In this document: in pieces, positions 8,252-17,208 of the stretch
How the letters are laid out: every line of letters starts with the position of its first letter
Position numbering within the stretch: the first letter of the stretch is position 1
Source of the DNA: Bacteroidales bacterium
GTDB lineage: Bacteria > Bacteroidota > Bacteroidia > Bacteroidales > UBA932
Direction of reading: 5' to 3'
Length of the DNA stretch: 64,000 nt
NCBI GenBank assembly: GCA_020026275.1
Contig: JAHHQQ010000003.1
Span: forward strand, 1 to 64,000
Notes under the pieces: generated by a model
Told to the model about the DNA's origin: nothing
The model's input: the letters and a program-made list of their open reading frames with translations, nothing else
The model's database searches: none
Program-made: the position numbers and the translations under genes

Positions 8252-9910
8252 TCATAGAGGAATGATGACCGCATCTTTAGCCTTGACCTTCACTTTTACA
8301 GGATGAAGATGGTTCAGTTTGTCGGATTCCGGCAATTCCAGCCATTTGAAGGCATGTTCCGGTATCATAATGTCAATTTGGGCATCGGTGCTGGAGAAGT
8401 TGCTGACAATCAAGAGCGTCTCGTCTTCATAGTCTCTCAGAAATGCAAAATGCTTGTCTTTGTTGAAGCCGTCAGAGGAAAAGTTGCAGTAGCACAAATC
8501 ATAGGTGGAGCCCATGCTCAAAGCAGAATCTTCCGCGGCATATTGCAAGAGGTTACGATATTTTTCCAACATTTCCCTTTCTTCAGGTAGCAGGTGCTCT
8601 TTTCCATGATGTATTTCCGAATAGAGCCTTCTAAGTGAAGCAGGACTCCACCAGTCGAAAATGGTAGTTCTTCCGTCCTTTCCGCTCATACCTTCTTCAT
8701 CCATACCGGACTCCCCTATTTCTTGACCGAAATAGAGCATAAACGGCGCTGTGTTGAACAAGAGGCTTACCGCAAGAGGGGCCATGGCCGTTTTGGGATC
8801 GGCTCCGAAAAAAGAAGAAGCGAATCGCTGCTCATCGTGGTTCTCAAGGAAATTGAGCATTCTTGGTTGCAAATCTCCCAGCTGCTGCCAGTTCCAGGAG
8901 ATAAGACGCGTGGACTGCCATTGCTCTACCGGCACACCGCTGTCATAAGCATTTTTCATGACGATCGCCCTAAGGGCGTCGTAGAGTCCTGATTTATCGT
9001 AGAGATAGTCAAATCCGACATGATGAATGTATTTGCTGTACATAGTCTTCTGATAGACTTCTGCAATGAAGACAATCTGTGGATGAGCCTTCTTTACTTT
9101 CTCGACAATCCATTTGAAGAATTCTGCCGGGACCAACTCGACCATATCACAACGGAAACCATCTACTCCTTTTGAAATCCAGAATTCTATGATTTCAGCC
9201 ATTTTGTCCCAAGTGGAGGTATGATATTCACAATAGTTGATCTTGATGGTGTCATACCAGTCGTTCTCTGTCGGAGCGGAGGTGTAGGTGTTTCCCGAAG
9301 CTTTTGCGGGAAATTCCACATAGCCTTGGGCTTTGTGTCCCGCTTTGCGAATGGCGGAATCCGGCAAGCGGAGATATTCATTCGGATAGTAGAAGAAATC
9401 GTTTTCTTCTTTCCAGGTGACAGAACTGTCATCTTCTGCTCCCAATACAGAATGTCCTTCCGCATCTTTTCCGTCAATGATCGGTTGCGGAGAGAACTGG
9501 CCATAGTCTCTGGCCACGTGATTCGGGACAAAATCGATGATTACCTTGAGTCCGGCTTCATGAGTCCTTCTGACCAAGTCTTCGAACTCTTCCATCCTCT
9601 TGTCTGGACAGGATGCCAAATAAGGATTGACATCAAAATAGTTGGTGATTGCATAAGGAGAACCTGCATCGCCTTTCACCCATTCTGAGGAAGAAGGAAT
9701 ACAGCCGTCGCAGTGGCTCTGGGTCGCATGACGGATAATCCCGGTGTACCAGACATGAGAAACGCCGAGACTTTTGAGATAATCGAAAGTTACGGTGTCA
9801 ATGTTTTGGAATTTTCCCGTTCCGTTTGTTTTCAGATCTCCATTTTTGACGGGAATGTTCTGGTTGCCCCACAAACGTGGAAGCATCTGATATATGATTG
9901 GTTTTCTCAT
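8252..9910 (-). CDS. GH13 alpha-amylase family enzyme, cytoplasmic
   Basis: A 552-residue glycosidase without a signal peptide. The GH13 motifs are complete: region I DFVPNH (126-131), region II GFRCD with nucleophile D255, region III FIAE with acid/base E284, and region IV NHD with D359. It should act inside the cell on alpha-1,4 or alpha-1,6 glucans or on imported maltooligosaccharides. The N-terminus KPIIYQMLPRLWG is typical of a Bacteroidales GH13 group; exact subfamily not determined. It is followed by GH3 on the same strand. GH97 and MalQ at 60-64 kb would work on the same substrates. Confidence 0.92.
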   Translation of the reverse strand: MRKPIIYQMLPRLWGNQNIPVKNGDLKTNGTGKFQNIDTVTFDYLKSLGVSHVWYTGIIRHATQSHCDGCIPSSSEWVKGDAGSPYAITNYFDVNPYLASCPDKRMEEFEDLVRRTHEAGLKVIIDFVPNHVARDYGQFSPQPIIDGKDAEGHSVLGAEDDSSVTWKEENDFFYYPNEYLRLPDSAIRKAGHKAQGYVEFPAKASGNTYTSAPTENDWYDTIKINYCEYHTSTWDKMAEIIEFWISKGVDGFRCDMVELVPAEFFKWIVEKVKKAHPQIVFIAEVYQKTMYSKYIHHVGFDYLYDKSGLYDALRAIVMKNAYDSGVPVEQWQSTRLISWNWQQLGDLQPRMLNFLENHDEQRFASSFFGADPKTAMAPLAVSLLFNTAPFMLYFGQEIGESGMDEEGMSGKDGRTTIFDWWSPASLRRLYSEIHHGKEHLLPEEREMLEKYRNLLQYAAEDSALSMGSTYDLCYCNFSSDGFNKDKHFAFLRDYEDETLLIVSNFSSTDAQIDIMIPEHAFKWLELPESDKLNHLHPVKVKVKAKDAVIIPL

Positions 9911-10117
9911 TTGTGCTATTACTCAATTATATAATTGTATGATATTGCATTTATCATAGCATATACCGAGCCATTCTTTTCATTCAGACAAATTTTGTGG
10001 AGAAAAGAATATTTGTCACGATCCTTTTTTCTTATTGAGCATATATGTCATATTTTCATGTCATCAAAGTGGACGGGTATTTTCCCTGACCGGAAATGTC
10101 TTTGTCACTTGATACGG

Positions 10118-10152
10118 AAAAAAAGGTGATCTGTTCATCACAGATCACCTTT
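10118..10152 (-). terminator. Intrinsic terminator after the META lipoprotein
   Basis: AAAGGTGATCTGT (10122-10134) and ACAGATCACCTTT (10140-10152) form a perfect 13-bp stem with a 5-base loop, followed on the minus strand by a T-run. It closes the transporter-META transcript. The remaining intergenic bases, 9911-10117, hold the amylase upstream region; I see no clear promoter there. Confidence 0.85.
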
Positions 10153-10174
10153 CCAAGTTAATTTCCGATTGGAC

Positions 10175-10936
10175 TTATTCCGCTTTTTCGAGTTCAATAG
10201 CCAATTTCCCGTTGGCGTCGAAGAGTGCGAGATGGCCGTTGGAGAGAAGACCAAAACTCCTGATGTTACCCAGAACGTTCATCATGTTATCTTCAAATTC
10301 CATATTGGGACCCATCTTGCGGGTAGCAGCCATGTTTTCGAACTGGATGGAAGTGGTGTCCGCTTCATCCAAGGCAACAGCACCATGGACATTGTTGTAG
10401 CCGGCAAGACCTGCTACGTTCAAATCTGCGGTGAAAGAGAGGAATGGGATTCCGTCCAGATCGGAAGGAATATCTTCACCTTCTACTTTGACCATATTCC
10501 ATTTGCCTTCAATTGCAGAATAGGCAACTTCTTCAAATCTTTTTTCCAGTTTGATGAGCTGGTTGCCTTTGGCATCACAAAGAGAGAGGGCCTCGCCTTC
10601 AGCCTTGATTTTTCCCACTTTTTCCAAAGTTGAGAGCACTTCTTGCTCAATTTGCATATCTGGACAGCTCATCATGGTTGAACCTACATTTCCGAATTCA
10701 ATAATGTTGCCATCCTTGAGGTTGAATGTGCCATTGATATAGTTGCAGCCGCTATTGCCAAAGATTCTCCCTTCTTCTGTGTCAAACCCGATATAGGGAA
10801 TGTTTTCTGTATCAACGGTTTTTCCATTGAGGGTTACGATGTTCCATTGTCCTTCAACATTCACATCCTCCTGCACTGAACAGGAAGTCATCACTACTGC
10901 TCCCATCATTGCGATGGTCATAAATTTTTTCATCAT
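10175..10936 (-). CDS. Lipoprotein with two META (HslJ-like) domains
   Basis: A 253-residue lipoprotein; the signal sequence ends in VVMTSCS with the lipidated Cys at 19. Two tandem copies of the META/DUF306 fold follow, one beginning GQWNIVTLNGK near residue 29 and one beginning GKWNMVKVEGED near residue 144. The first keeps the family's GCNYINGTF segment, the second a diverged GYNNVHGAV. META proteins such as HslJ are linked to envelope stress and drug resistance, but their biochemical role is not settled. Two in-frame ATGs are possible starts (10936 or 10933). It lies 31 bp downstream of the MFS transporter and ends at a terminator, so these form an operon. Confidence 0.85.
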   Translation of the reverse strand: MMKKFMTIAMMGAVVMTSCSVQEDVNVEGQWNIVTLNGKTVDTENIPYIGFDTEEGRIFGNSGCNYINGTFNLKDGNIIEFGNVGSTMMSCPDMQIEQEVLSTLEKVGKIKAEGEALSLCDAKGNQLIKLEKRFEEVAYSAIEGKWNMVKVEGEDIPSDLDGIPFLSFTADLNVAGLAGYNNVHGAVALDEADTTSIQFENMAATRKMGPNMEFEDNMMNVLGNIRSFGLLSNGHLALFDANGKLAIELEKAE

Positions 10937-10967
10937 AGTCTATTATATTTTGATTAAGTTGTTTCTG

Positions 10968-12383
10968 TCAATTCCTTTTTGCCGCCAATTCTGCATGCAC
11001 TTCTTCCATCAGTTTGTCAGCTTTCTCATATCCGTCGGCAGGTGCGCTCCAAATGGTCGCGATAATTAAGGAGCCTACCACACCAAAGATGATGGCAATC
11101 AGGAATACGGAATTCCAACCGAATGAATCCGCAATGATACCAAAAACTATGCCAGAAACAGTTGTGCTGGCATATCCGAAGATTCCCAAAACGCCGTTTG
11201 CAGAGGCTGCTACGCGTTTGGTGCCTTGGTTGGAGGCGGCAATGCCAAGCAAGGCTTGAGGCATATAGATGAAGAAACTGGCAAGGACTACGGAAATCAT
11301 GGCCAAAGTGTTGTATGAACTTGGAAGTTTCCAGAAGAGGAGGAAGCAGAGAGTGGCACCAAGAAGTCCAATCAGGCAGGTCCTGTGTGCGCGGCTATGG
11401 AACAATTTGTCTGTTGCCCAGCCAGCAAGCAATGTTCCAATAATCCCTCCAACAATTTCAGAGGCGGCTACAACAGAAGAGGCTGTCCCGATTTCCATAC
11501 CTTTATATTGTGTCAGGAATGTGGCTCCCCAGTCCAGAATAGTGAAACGGATGACATATACACAAAAATTTGTCACGGCGAGCACCCAGATAATCGGATT
11601 GCGCCATACCATTTTCTTCACGAATTTCTTGTATGCATATTGGGTTACCTCCTTGCTTTCTACCTCCACATTGTCTAATTGAAGTGATTTGTTTTCATCC
11701 AGCAGTTCAGGATCCGGCAAGCCAACAGATTCTGGAGTGTCCTTGAGTCCAAAGAGAAGAAGGCCGGCTCCCAAAATAGCCAAAATGGCCGGAATGAAGA
11801 AACACCATTGCCATGCGCTGGAGCCATATCCGTTCAAGATGACAGTGCCACAGAGCAAGGCAACCAGCCCCGCACCAATAGAGTGGGAACTGTTCCAGAT
11901 GGATTGTTTGAAGGCAAGTTCGGAAGGTTTGATCCAGTGAGCCATCAAACTGCCGCACGGAGGATAGCCCATACCTTGCATGTAACCGTTGATCAGCCAT
12001 AAGGAACCTATAAAATAGACCAATCCCATGGTGGCTTTTCCTTCTGCATCCAGGAAATGGAACAATCCGTTCATTTGAGGACTCAATCCGATAAGGACAT
12101 TGACTACGGCAGACAAGAACAATCCTGCCGCCATCATCTTCTTGCGGCTGACATTGTCGGCCATGAATCCATTGACAAAACGGGATACACCATAGATGAT
12201 TCCGTTGACAGTAAGGAAAATACCCAGCTGGAGCTTGGTGATGCCCAATTCTGACTCCAGAGCAGGCATCACGATACTGAAGTTCTTTCTTACAAAATAA
12301 AACAATGCGTAACCGATCATCAGCAAGATCAAGGTCCGCCATTCCCAATAGGAATATTTTTTCTTTAATGCTTGTTGGTCCAT
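10968..12383 (-). CDS. MFS transporter of the organophosphate:phosphate antiporter (GlpT/UhpT/UhpC) family
   Basis: A 471-residue, 12-span inner-membrane transporter. The family segment YGVSRFVNGFMADNVSRKK follows TM2, and the N-terminus YFVRKNFSIVMPALESELG matches GlpT/UhpT-type proteins. These swap a sugar or glycerol phosphate for phosphate; a UhpC-like sensor role is also possible. The substrate cannot be read from sequence. It is divergent from beta-mannosidase and upstream of the META lipoprotein. A -7 box TATCTTTG (minus strand, 12429-12436) lies about 45 bp before the start. Confidence 0.85.
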   Translation of the reverse strand: MDQQALKKKYSYWEWRTLILLMIGYALFYFVRKNFSIVMPALESELGITKLQLGIFLTVNGIIYGVSRFVNGFMADNVSRKKMMAAGLFLSAVVNVLIGLSPQMNGLFHFLDAEGKATMGLVYFIGSLWLINGYMQGMGYPPCGSLMAHWIKPSELAFKQSIWNSSHSIGAGLVALLCGTVILNGYGSSAWQWCFFIPAILAILGAGLLLFGLKDTPESVGLPDPELLDENKSLQLDNVEVESKEVTQYAYKKFVKKMVWRNPIIWVLAVTNFCVYVIRFTILDWGATFLTQYKGMEIGTASSVVAASEIVGGIIGTLLAGWATDKLFHSRAHRTCLIGLLGATLCFLLFWKLPSSYNTLAMISVVLASFFIYMPQALLGIAASNQGTKRVAASANGVLGIFGYASTTVSGIVFGIIADSFGWNSVFLIAIIFGVVGSLIIATIWSAPADGYEKADKLMEEVHAELAAKRN

Positions 12384-12428
12384 TATAGTTTTGGTTTTCT
12401 ATATTATTCCGGTATTCATGCAAAAACG

Positions 12429-12436
12429 CAAAGATA
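12429..12436 (-). promoter_or_regulatory. Bacteroides-type -7 box for the MFS transporter
   Basis: TATCTTTG followed by C on the minus strand matches TAnnTTTG exactly, 45 bp upstream of the start. No good -33 TTTG is visible at the usual distance. Confidence 0.55.
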
Positions 12437-12584
12437 TATAAAAACTTTCTCAGAAAGGGCTTTTTTGCTTTATTTTGTTTGTTTTTTCACTTTTTTTCAA
12501 AATACGGGATCTGGATAGAACGGAATTATCCCGGATCGTTCCCGGCAAGGTCCTTCTTGTGTCAGAATTTCTCTGAAAAATTGT

Positions 12585-12592
12585 TATTTTTG
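12585..12592 (+). promoter_or_regulatory. Bacteroides-type -7 box for beta-mannosidase
   Basis: TATTTTTG matches TAnnTTTG, 46 bp upstream of the ATG at 12639. The -33 element is not clear. The 255-bp gap 12384-12638 is thus a divergent promoter region. Confidence 0.5.
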
Positions 12593-12638
12593 ACAAATCA
12601 TCACACACTATATCTTTTAACTGAAATCGTAGAGGCAT

Positions 12639-15170
12639 ATGTTCAAATTTGCAATTCTGGCAGTCATTACGGCATTGGCAAGCCAAAACTTGAATCAAGG
12701 ATGGACCTTTCGGCAGGCACGCGGTCATGATCAACATGAAGCCATTGTTCCAGGTACTGTCCATTCTGATTTGTTGAGACATGGAATCATTGAAGACCCG
12801 TTCTCTGGCATGAACGAAAGATCTATCCAATGGGTAGACAAGGAAGATTGGATTTATCAGACAGAATTCATTGTAGAAGATGATTTGGCAACTTGCCGAC
12901 ATATTGAACTATGCTTGGATGGCATTGACACTTATTCGGATGTATATGTCAATGACAGTCTGGTTCTCAGCACCGACAACATGTTCGTTCGCTGGAGGAA
13001 AGAAGTAAAACCAATTCTCGTTTCCGGCAAGAACCGACTGACGGTTTATCTGCATTCTCCCATCAAGAAAGGCATGCCCCTTTTTGATGCCCTACCTTTC
13101 CAGTATTATTGTGGTAACGACCAGAGCCAGAACGGTGGCATCATGGACAAACGAGTCAGTGTCTTCACCCGCAAGGCAGGCTATCACTACGGCTGGGACT
13201 GGGGCCCTCGCATTGTCCCTTCCGGCATCTGGCGTCCAGTCCGTCTGGAAGCATGGGACGATGTCCGTCTGGATAATGTCTATTACAAGCAGACCGAAGT
13301 GTCCGAGAAGACGGCGCGTCTGGATGTGCAGCTTTCCGTATTGGCTGACAAAGTTTTCCGCAATGCACAGGTCCGGATTCTTGCCGACGGCTCGGTGGTC
13401 GGGACCCTGCGCACTGACATTGAGGAGGGCCAGTCTGTCTTGAGTGTGCCGTGTGTCGTCAGAAAACCGCATTTGTGGTGGCCGAACGGACATGGAGAAG
13501 CTTATCGTTATGAATTTGAAGTTGAAGTGCTTCACGATGACGAAGTGCTGCTCTCCGATTGTGAAAAGATTGGACTGAGGTCCATCGAATTGGACCGTTC
13601 TCCTGAAGGAACCGGTTTCAATTTCTGTTTCAAGGTGAACGGAAAACCTATTTTCATGAAGGGGGCCAACTATATCCCTTGTGATATTTTGTTGGATCGC
13701 GTAACAGATGAAATCTACGAAGAGACCGTCCGTTCTGCCAAAATGACTAACATGAACATGCTGCGTGTCTGGGGTGGCGGTATTTATGAAAATGACCGGT
13801 TCTACGATTTGTGTGATGAGAACGGTATCCTCATTTGGCAAGATTTTATGTTCGCTTGCAGTTTCTATCCGGCGGATGAGGCATTCCTTGAGAATATCCG
13901 TCGTGAGGCAGAAGACAATGTAATCCGTCTGCGAAACCATCCGTGCATCGCGCTGTGGTGCGGCAACAACGAATGTAATGATGCCTTCTATGGTTGGGGC
14001 CTGAAAAACACCTATGCGAGACAGGGACATCCGGAATATGACCAGCTGATTGAGCGGCAGATGAATGCCATGTACTTTGACTTGCTTCCTTCCGTTGTGG
14101 GAAAATTGGATCCGGTGACCGATTACACGCCATCCTCCCCTTACTGTCCACAAGGAAAGCGTGGCAGCATGGACATAGGAGACTATCATTTCTGGACTCC
14201 ATGGCATGCCCGTCAGCCGATCAGCGAATACGAAACCAACAGCGCCCGCTTCATGAGCGAATACGGTTTCCAGTCCTTCCCGACTCTGCCGACTGTCAAG
14301 ATGTATGCCCCTCAGAGCAAAGACTGGCAGATCAATTCCGATGTGATGATGTTCCACCAGAGAGGCGGCGCATTCTGCAATGACCGTATCATCCAGGCTT
14401 TGCGTGAAGACTACAAGGTGCCGGAGAATTTTGACGACATCCTCTATATGAGTCAGGTGGTGCAGGGAGATGCCATCAAGCTGGCGATTGAATCCCACCG
14501 TCGTGACAAGCCTTATTGCTGGGGTTCCCTGTTCTGGCAGTTCAACGACTGCTGGCCGGTAGCTTCCTGGTCGAGCCGCGATTGTTACGGCACTTGGAAA
14601 GCGCTCCAGTACTACAGCACCAAAGCTTTCGCCAATATACTCGTATCTCCAGAATTTGGTGATGAGAGTGTTTCTTTTTATCTGGTTTCTGACCTGCTGG
14701 AAAAAGTCCGGGGGACATTGGTCGTGGAAGTTTTCGATTTTCAAGGAAATATCCAATCTTCTCATGCTGTGCAATGTACCATTCCTGCTAATTCCAGCAT
14801 TGTCGTCACAGAAATGGACTATGGCAGTTTGCTGGCTGGGGCAAAGGAAAATGAAGTGTACATGACCATGAAGTTTGAGTCCAAGGCCGGCACGGCAGAC
14901 AACCTCCGTCTCTTTGTCAAGGACGGTGAGGTGCAGTTTCCTCAGTGCGACATCCAGCATACCGTCACCGCTACGGAAGACGGCTATGAGGTGAGACTCC
15001 AGTCAGATTGTTTCGCCAAAGCTGTATGGGTATCTGCTGGGGAAATCGGCAAGAACTTCTCAGACAATTTCTTCTACCTCCTGCCGGGAGTGGAGAAAAA
15101 GATCACCATCATGACCGATATGGATGAAGCGACTTTCCTACAGAGCCTTCAAATCAAGCATGAAATTTAA
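12639..15170 (+). CDS. GH2 beta-mannosidase, secreted
   Basis: An 843-residue enzyme that removes terminal beta-mannose from oligosaccharides. A signal peptide ends near TALA-SQ. The GH2 sugar-binding domain covers about 17-205, an immunoglobulin-like domain about 210-315, and the barrel from about 320. The acid/base is E445 in WCGNNECND and the nucleophile E541 in FMSEYGF, both in mannosidase-type context (RVWGGGIYE near 376). The C-terminal 200 residues are beta-rich. The gene is followed by a phosphodiesterase-like lipoprotein on the same strand. Export suggests periplasmic action, for instance on N-glycan or mannan fragments. Confidence 0.93.
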   Translation: MFKFAILAVITALASQNLNQGWTFRQARGHDQHEAIVPGTVHSDLLRHGIIEDPFSGMNERSIQWVDKEDWIYQTEFIVEDDLATCRHIELCLDGIDTYSDVYVNDSLVLSTDNMFVRWRKEVKPILVSGKNRLTVYLHSPIKKGMPLFDALPFQYYCGNDQSQNGGIMDKRVSVFTRKAGYHYGWDWGPRIVPSGIWRPVRLEAWDDVRLDNVYYKQTEVSEKTARLDVQLSVLADKVFRNAQVRILADGSVVGTLRTDIEEGQSVLSVPCVVRKPHLWWPNGHGEAYRYEFEVEVLHDDEVLLSDCEKIGLRSIELDRSPEGTGFNFCFKVNGKPIFMKGANYIPCDILLDRVTDEIYEETVRSAKMTNMNMLRVWGGGIYENDRFYDLCDENGILIWQDFMFACSFYPADEAFLENIRREAEDNVIRLRNHPCIALWCGNNECNDAFYGWGLKNTYARQGHPEYDQLIERQMNAMYFDLLPSVVGKLDPVTDYTPSSPYCPQGKRGSMDIGDYHFWTPWHARQPISEYETNSARFMSEYGFQSFPTLPTVKMYAPQSKDWQINSDVMMFHQRGGAFCNDRIIQALREDYKVPENFDDILYMSQVVQGDAIKLAIESHRRDKPYCWGSLFWQFNDCWPVASWSSRDCYGTWKALQYYSTKAFANILVSPEFGDESVSFYLVSDLLEKVRGTLVVEVFDFQGNIQSSHAVQCTIPANSSIVVTEMDYGSLLAGAKENEVYMTMKFESKAGTADNLRLFVKDGEVQFPQCDIQHTVTATEDGYEVRLQSDCFAKAVWVSAGEIGKNFSDNFFYLLPGVEKKITIMTDMDEATFLQSLQIKHEI

Positions 15171-15186
15171 CAAATATAATTTGGTG

Positions 15187-15228
15187 TTTTTGAAAATTGT
15201 TGATAAATTTAAAGATAATTTTCAAAAA
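15187..15228. repeat. AT-rich 12-bp inverted repeat between mannosidase and phosphatase genes
   Basis: TTTTTGAAAATT (15187-15198) and AATTTTCAAAAA (15217-15228) are perfect inverted arms with an 18-base loop. It lies in the 93-bp gap between two same-strand genes. There is no T-run after it, so it may be a weak or internal mRNA element rather than a full terminator. Confidence 0.45.
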
Positions 15229-15263
15229 TCTTAGAATCACTTGATTGATCAACACTCTTTTTT

Positions 15264-16160
15264 ATGAAACAGAATCGGTTCTTTTCTTTATGTGCGGCGG
15301 CACTTCTTCTCGTGTCCTGCTCCGACAAGTCTGAATGGACGGCTGGCCACGTGGTCTTCATCGGCATGGATGGCTGGGGTTCCTACTGTATGGACAAAGC
15401 TGACATGCCCAATGTCAGGGCATTGATGGAAAAAGGTTCCTATACTCTGGAAAAACGTTCTGTCCTGCCATCTTCCAGTGCGGCCAACTGGGCTTCCATG
15501 TTCATGGGTGCCGGTCCGGAACTGCACGGCTACACCACTTGGGGTTCCCAAAAACCGGATCTTCCTCCGAGAGTGGTTGGTGAGGACGGCATGTTCCCGA
15601 ATGTTTTCTCCCTCTTGCGCAAAGCCGCACCGGAAGCTGAAATCGGTCATCTCTACGAATGGAGCGGCATGCATTATGTCGTCGATACGGCAGCTGTCAG
15701 TCTCGATTGCCACAGCACTGGCGAAAGCGGTGTCAATCTGACCAGAGAGGCAGTCGGCTACATCAAGGAAAAGAAGCCGGAGCTGACACTCGTCATCTTC
15801 GACCAGCCGGACGGAGTCGGTCATCAGATCGGCCACGATACTCCTGCCTATTATGCCAAGGTGCATGAACTGGACGGCTACGTCGGTGAAATCGTGCAGG
15901 CAGTCAAAGATGCCGGCATCTACGACGACACCATTTTCATCCTCAGTTCCGACCACGGTGGAATCAATCTGGGCCACGGAGGCAAGAGCATGCAGGAAAT
16001 GCAGTCCCCTTTCATCATTTGCGGCAAAGGCATCAAGAAAGGTTACATCATCGAGGACAGCATGATGCAGTTTGACATTGCACCGACCCTCGCCCACATT
16101 TTCGGTCTGGAATGCCCTCAGGTATGGATCGGAAGACCAATGCTCGAAATTTTTGAATAA
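15264..16160 (+). CDS. Lipoprotein of the alkaline-phosphatase/nucleotide-pyrophosphatase superfamily
   Basis: A 298-residue lipoprotein (LLLVSCS, Cys 19) with the metal-binding layout of type I phosphodiesterases and nucleotide pyrophosphatases. It has a first aspartate at D36 in FIGMDGWG, a Ser/Thr nucleophile region near LPSSSAANWASMF (about 68-80), DQPDGVGHQIGH near 175-186 and SSDHGG near 229. It probably hydrolyses a phosphate mono- or diester outside the inner membrane; substrate unknown. It lies 93 bp after beta-mannosidase on the same strand and ends at a strong terminator. At about 300 residues it is shorter than many family members. Confidence 0.82.
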   Translation: MKQNRFFSLCAAALLLVSCSDKSEWTAGHVVFIGMDGWGSYCMDKADMPNVRALMEKGSYTLEKRSVLPSSSAANWASMFMGAGPELHGYTTWGSQKPDLPPRVVGEDGMFPNVFSLLRKAAPEAEIGHLYEWSGMHYVVDTAAVSLDCHSTGESGVNLTREAVGYIKEKKPELTLVIFDQPDGVGHQIGHDTPAYYAKVHELDGYVGEIVQAVKDAGIYDDTIFILSSDHGGINLGHGGKSMQEMQSPFIICGKGIKKGYIIEDSMMQFDIAPTLAHIFGLECPQVWIGRPMLEIFE

Positions 16161-16182
16161 AGGGAGGTTCGCTCTATAAATA

Positions 16183-16219
16183 AAGAAGGGACCTGGCTCA
16201 GCCAGATCCCTTCTTTTTT
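16183..16219 (+). terminator. Intrinsic terminator between convergent genes
   Basis: AAGAAGGGA (16183-16191) pairs with TCCCTTCTT (16207-16215), with an inner CTGG/CCAG stem and a T-run to 16219. It ends the phosphodiesterase transcript and may also serve lysO, which ends at 16237 on the other strand. Confidence 0.85.
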
Positions 16220-16236
16220 GGTCTTTGACAAGCAGC

Positions 16237-17190
16237 TTACAGCGAACAGAAGAAGCTGACCAGGAACGGTACGGAAAAGTCCATCAGAATGCCATGGATA
16301 ATGGAAATGAAGACCTTATCCTTGCCGGAGCACCGGGTGATGATGGGCAAAGTCGTGTCCATGGTGGTCGCTCCTCCGGCACAGATGGGAGCCAGCGGCC
16401 CGAACCATTTCGCGAACAACGGAGCTCCGAGCAGCGCCAGAATTTCGCGGATGATGTTGGACAGCAGAGCGATGGTACCCAGCTCCGCAGCCAGCTGGAC
16501 CCCGATAGTGGCTCCTTTGAGCTGGGTGATGAGAATGGACGACAAAGAATAATAGCCGAAACCGCTTCCGACCGCCAGACAGTCGGCAAGGCTCCAACGG
16601 GTGATGAACAGTGCCGCCAAGGCGGAAAATGCCAATGTGCCGGTCATAGTGGCGAGCGGTACCAGCAGTACTTTCGGACGAAGGTTGAAGAGGATTTCTT
16701 TCAGTTTCCGGTCACTGCCGATGCTGAGACCGACCTGGAACATGAGCAGGTAGAGCACATAGCTCGACAGTTCATTCTGCACCAGGGCCGATGGAATGAG
16801 GTGGAAACGTCCCAGCAGGGCACCTGATAGGAAGAAAGCCACCACAATGAGACTGCCGGCAAGACGGACTTTCTCTTGCGGTTCTTCGGACTGCTTGGTT
16901 TGTTTCCCTTCTTCTTCCCGGGAAGGTTGCAGGAAGACTTTCTTCCACACGAGCCACGCCATCAGGACACTTCCCAGCGTACCTGACAGGGAAAGCAGCA
17001 GCGCGGTTCCTCCCAGCGAAGCGAGGTTGCGGAGCACTTCTTCATTGGTCCCGACCGAAATGCCCATCAGAAAGAGCAGCAGGTAGATGGTCCAGGATAT
17101 GGGGGTGGATATTTTCTGGAGCATAGGCATTTTCCGCAGGAGATAACCCAGCAGTATGCCTGCAAACATGAAACCGATGACGATGAACAT
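16237..17190 (-). CDS. lysO: LysO-family (DUF340) lysine exporter
   Basis: A 317-residue inner-membrane protein with about eight spans and a charged loop near residues 88-108 (SREEEGKQTKQ). The second half, from GSGFGYYSLSSILI to PICAGGATTMDTTLPIIT, is the conserved LysO/DUF340 core. LysO exports lysine and toxic analogues such as thialysine in E. coli. It starts 18 bp after the YfcC-type transporter stop, so the two form an operon of an exporter and an importer or exchanger, perhaps for basic amino acids. That pairing is inferred. Confidence 0.85.
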   Translation of the reverse strand: MFIVIGFMFAGILLGYLLRKMPMLQKISTPISWTIYLLLFLMGISVGTNEEVLRNLASLGGTALLLSLSGTLGSVLMAWLVWKKVFLQPSREEEGKQTKQSEEPQEKVRLAGSLIVVAFFLSGALLGRFHLIPSALVQNELSSYVLYLLMFQVGLSIGSDRKLKEILFNLRPKVLLVPLATMTGTLAFSALAALFITRWSLADCLAVGSGFGYYSLSSILITQLKGATIGVQLAAELGTIALLSNIIREILALLGAPLFAKWFGPLAPICAGGATTMDTTLPIITRCSGKDKVFISIIHGILMDFSVPFLVSFFCSL

Positions 17191-17208
17191 TTTTCGGAAG
17201 ATAGAGGG

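Noticed and set aside
13092..14960. A 622-codon open frame on the minus strand
   Set aside because: It is antisense to the beta-mannosidase, whose catalytic residues and length are correct.
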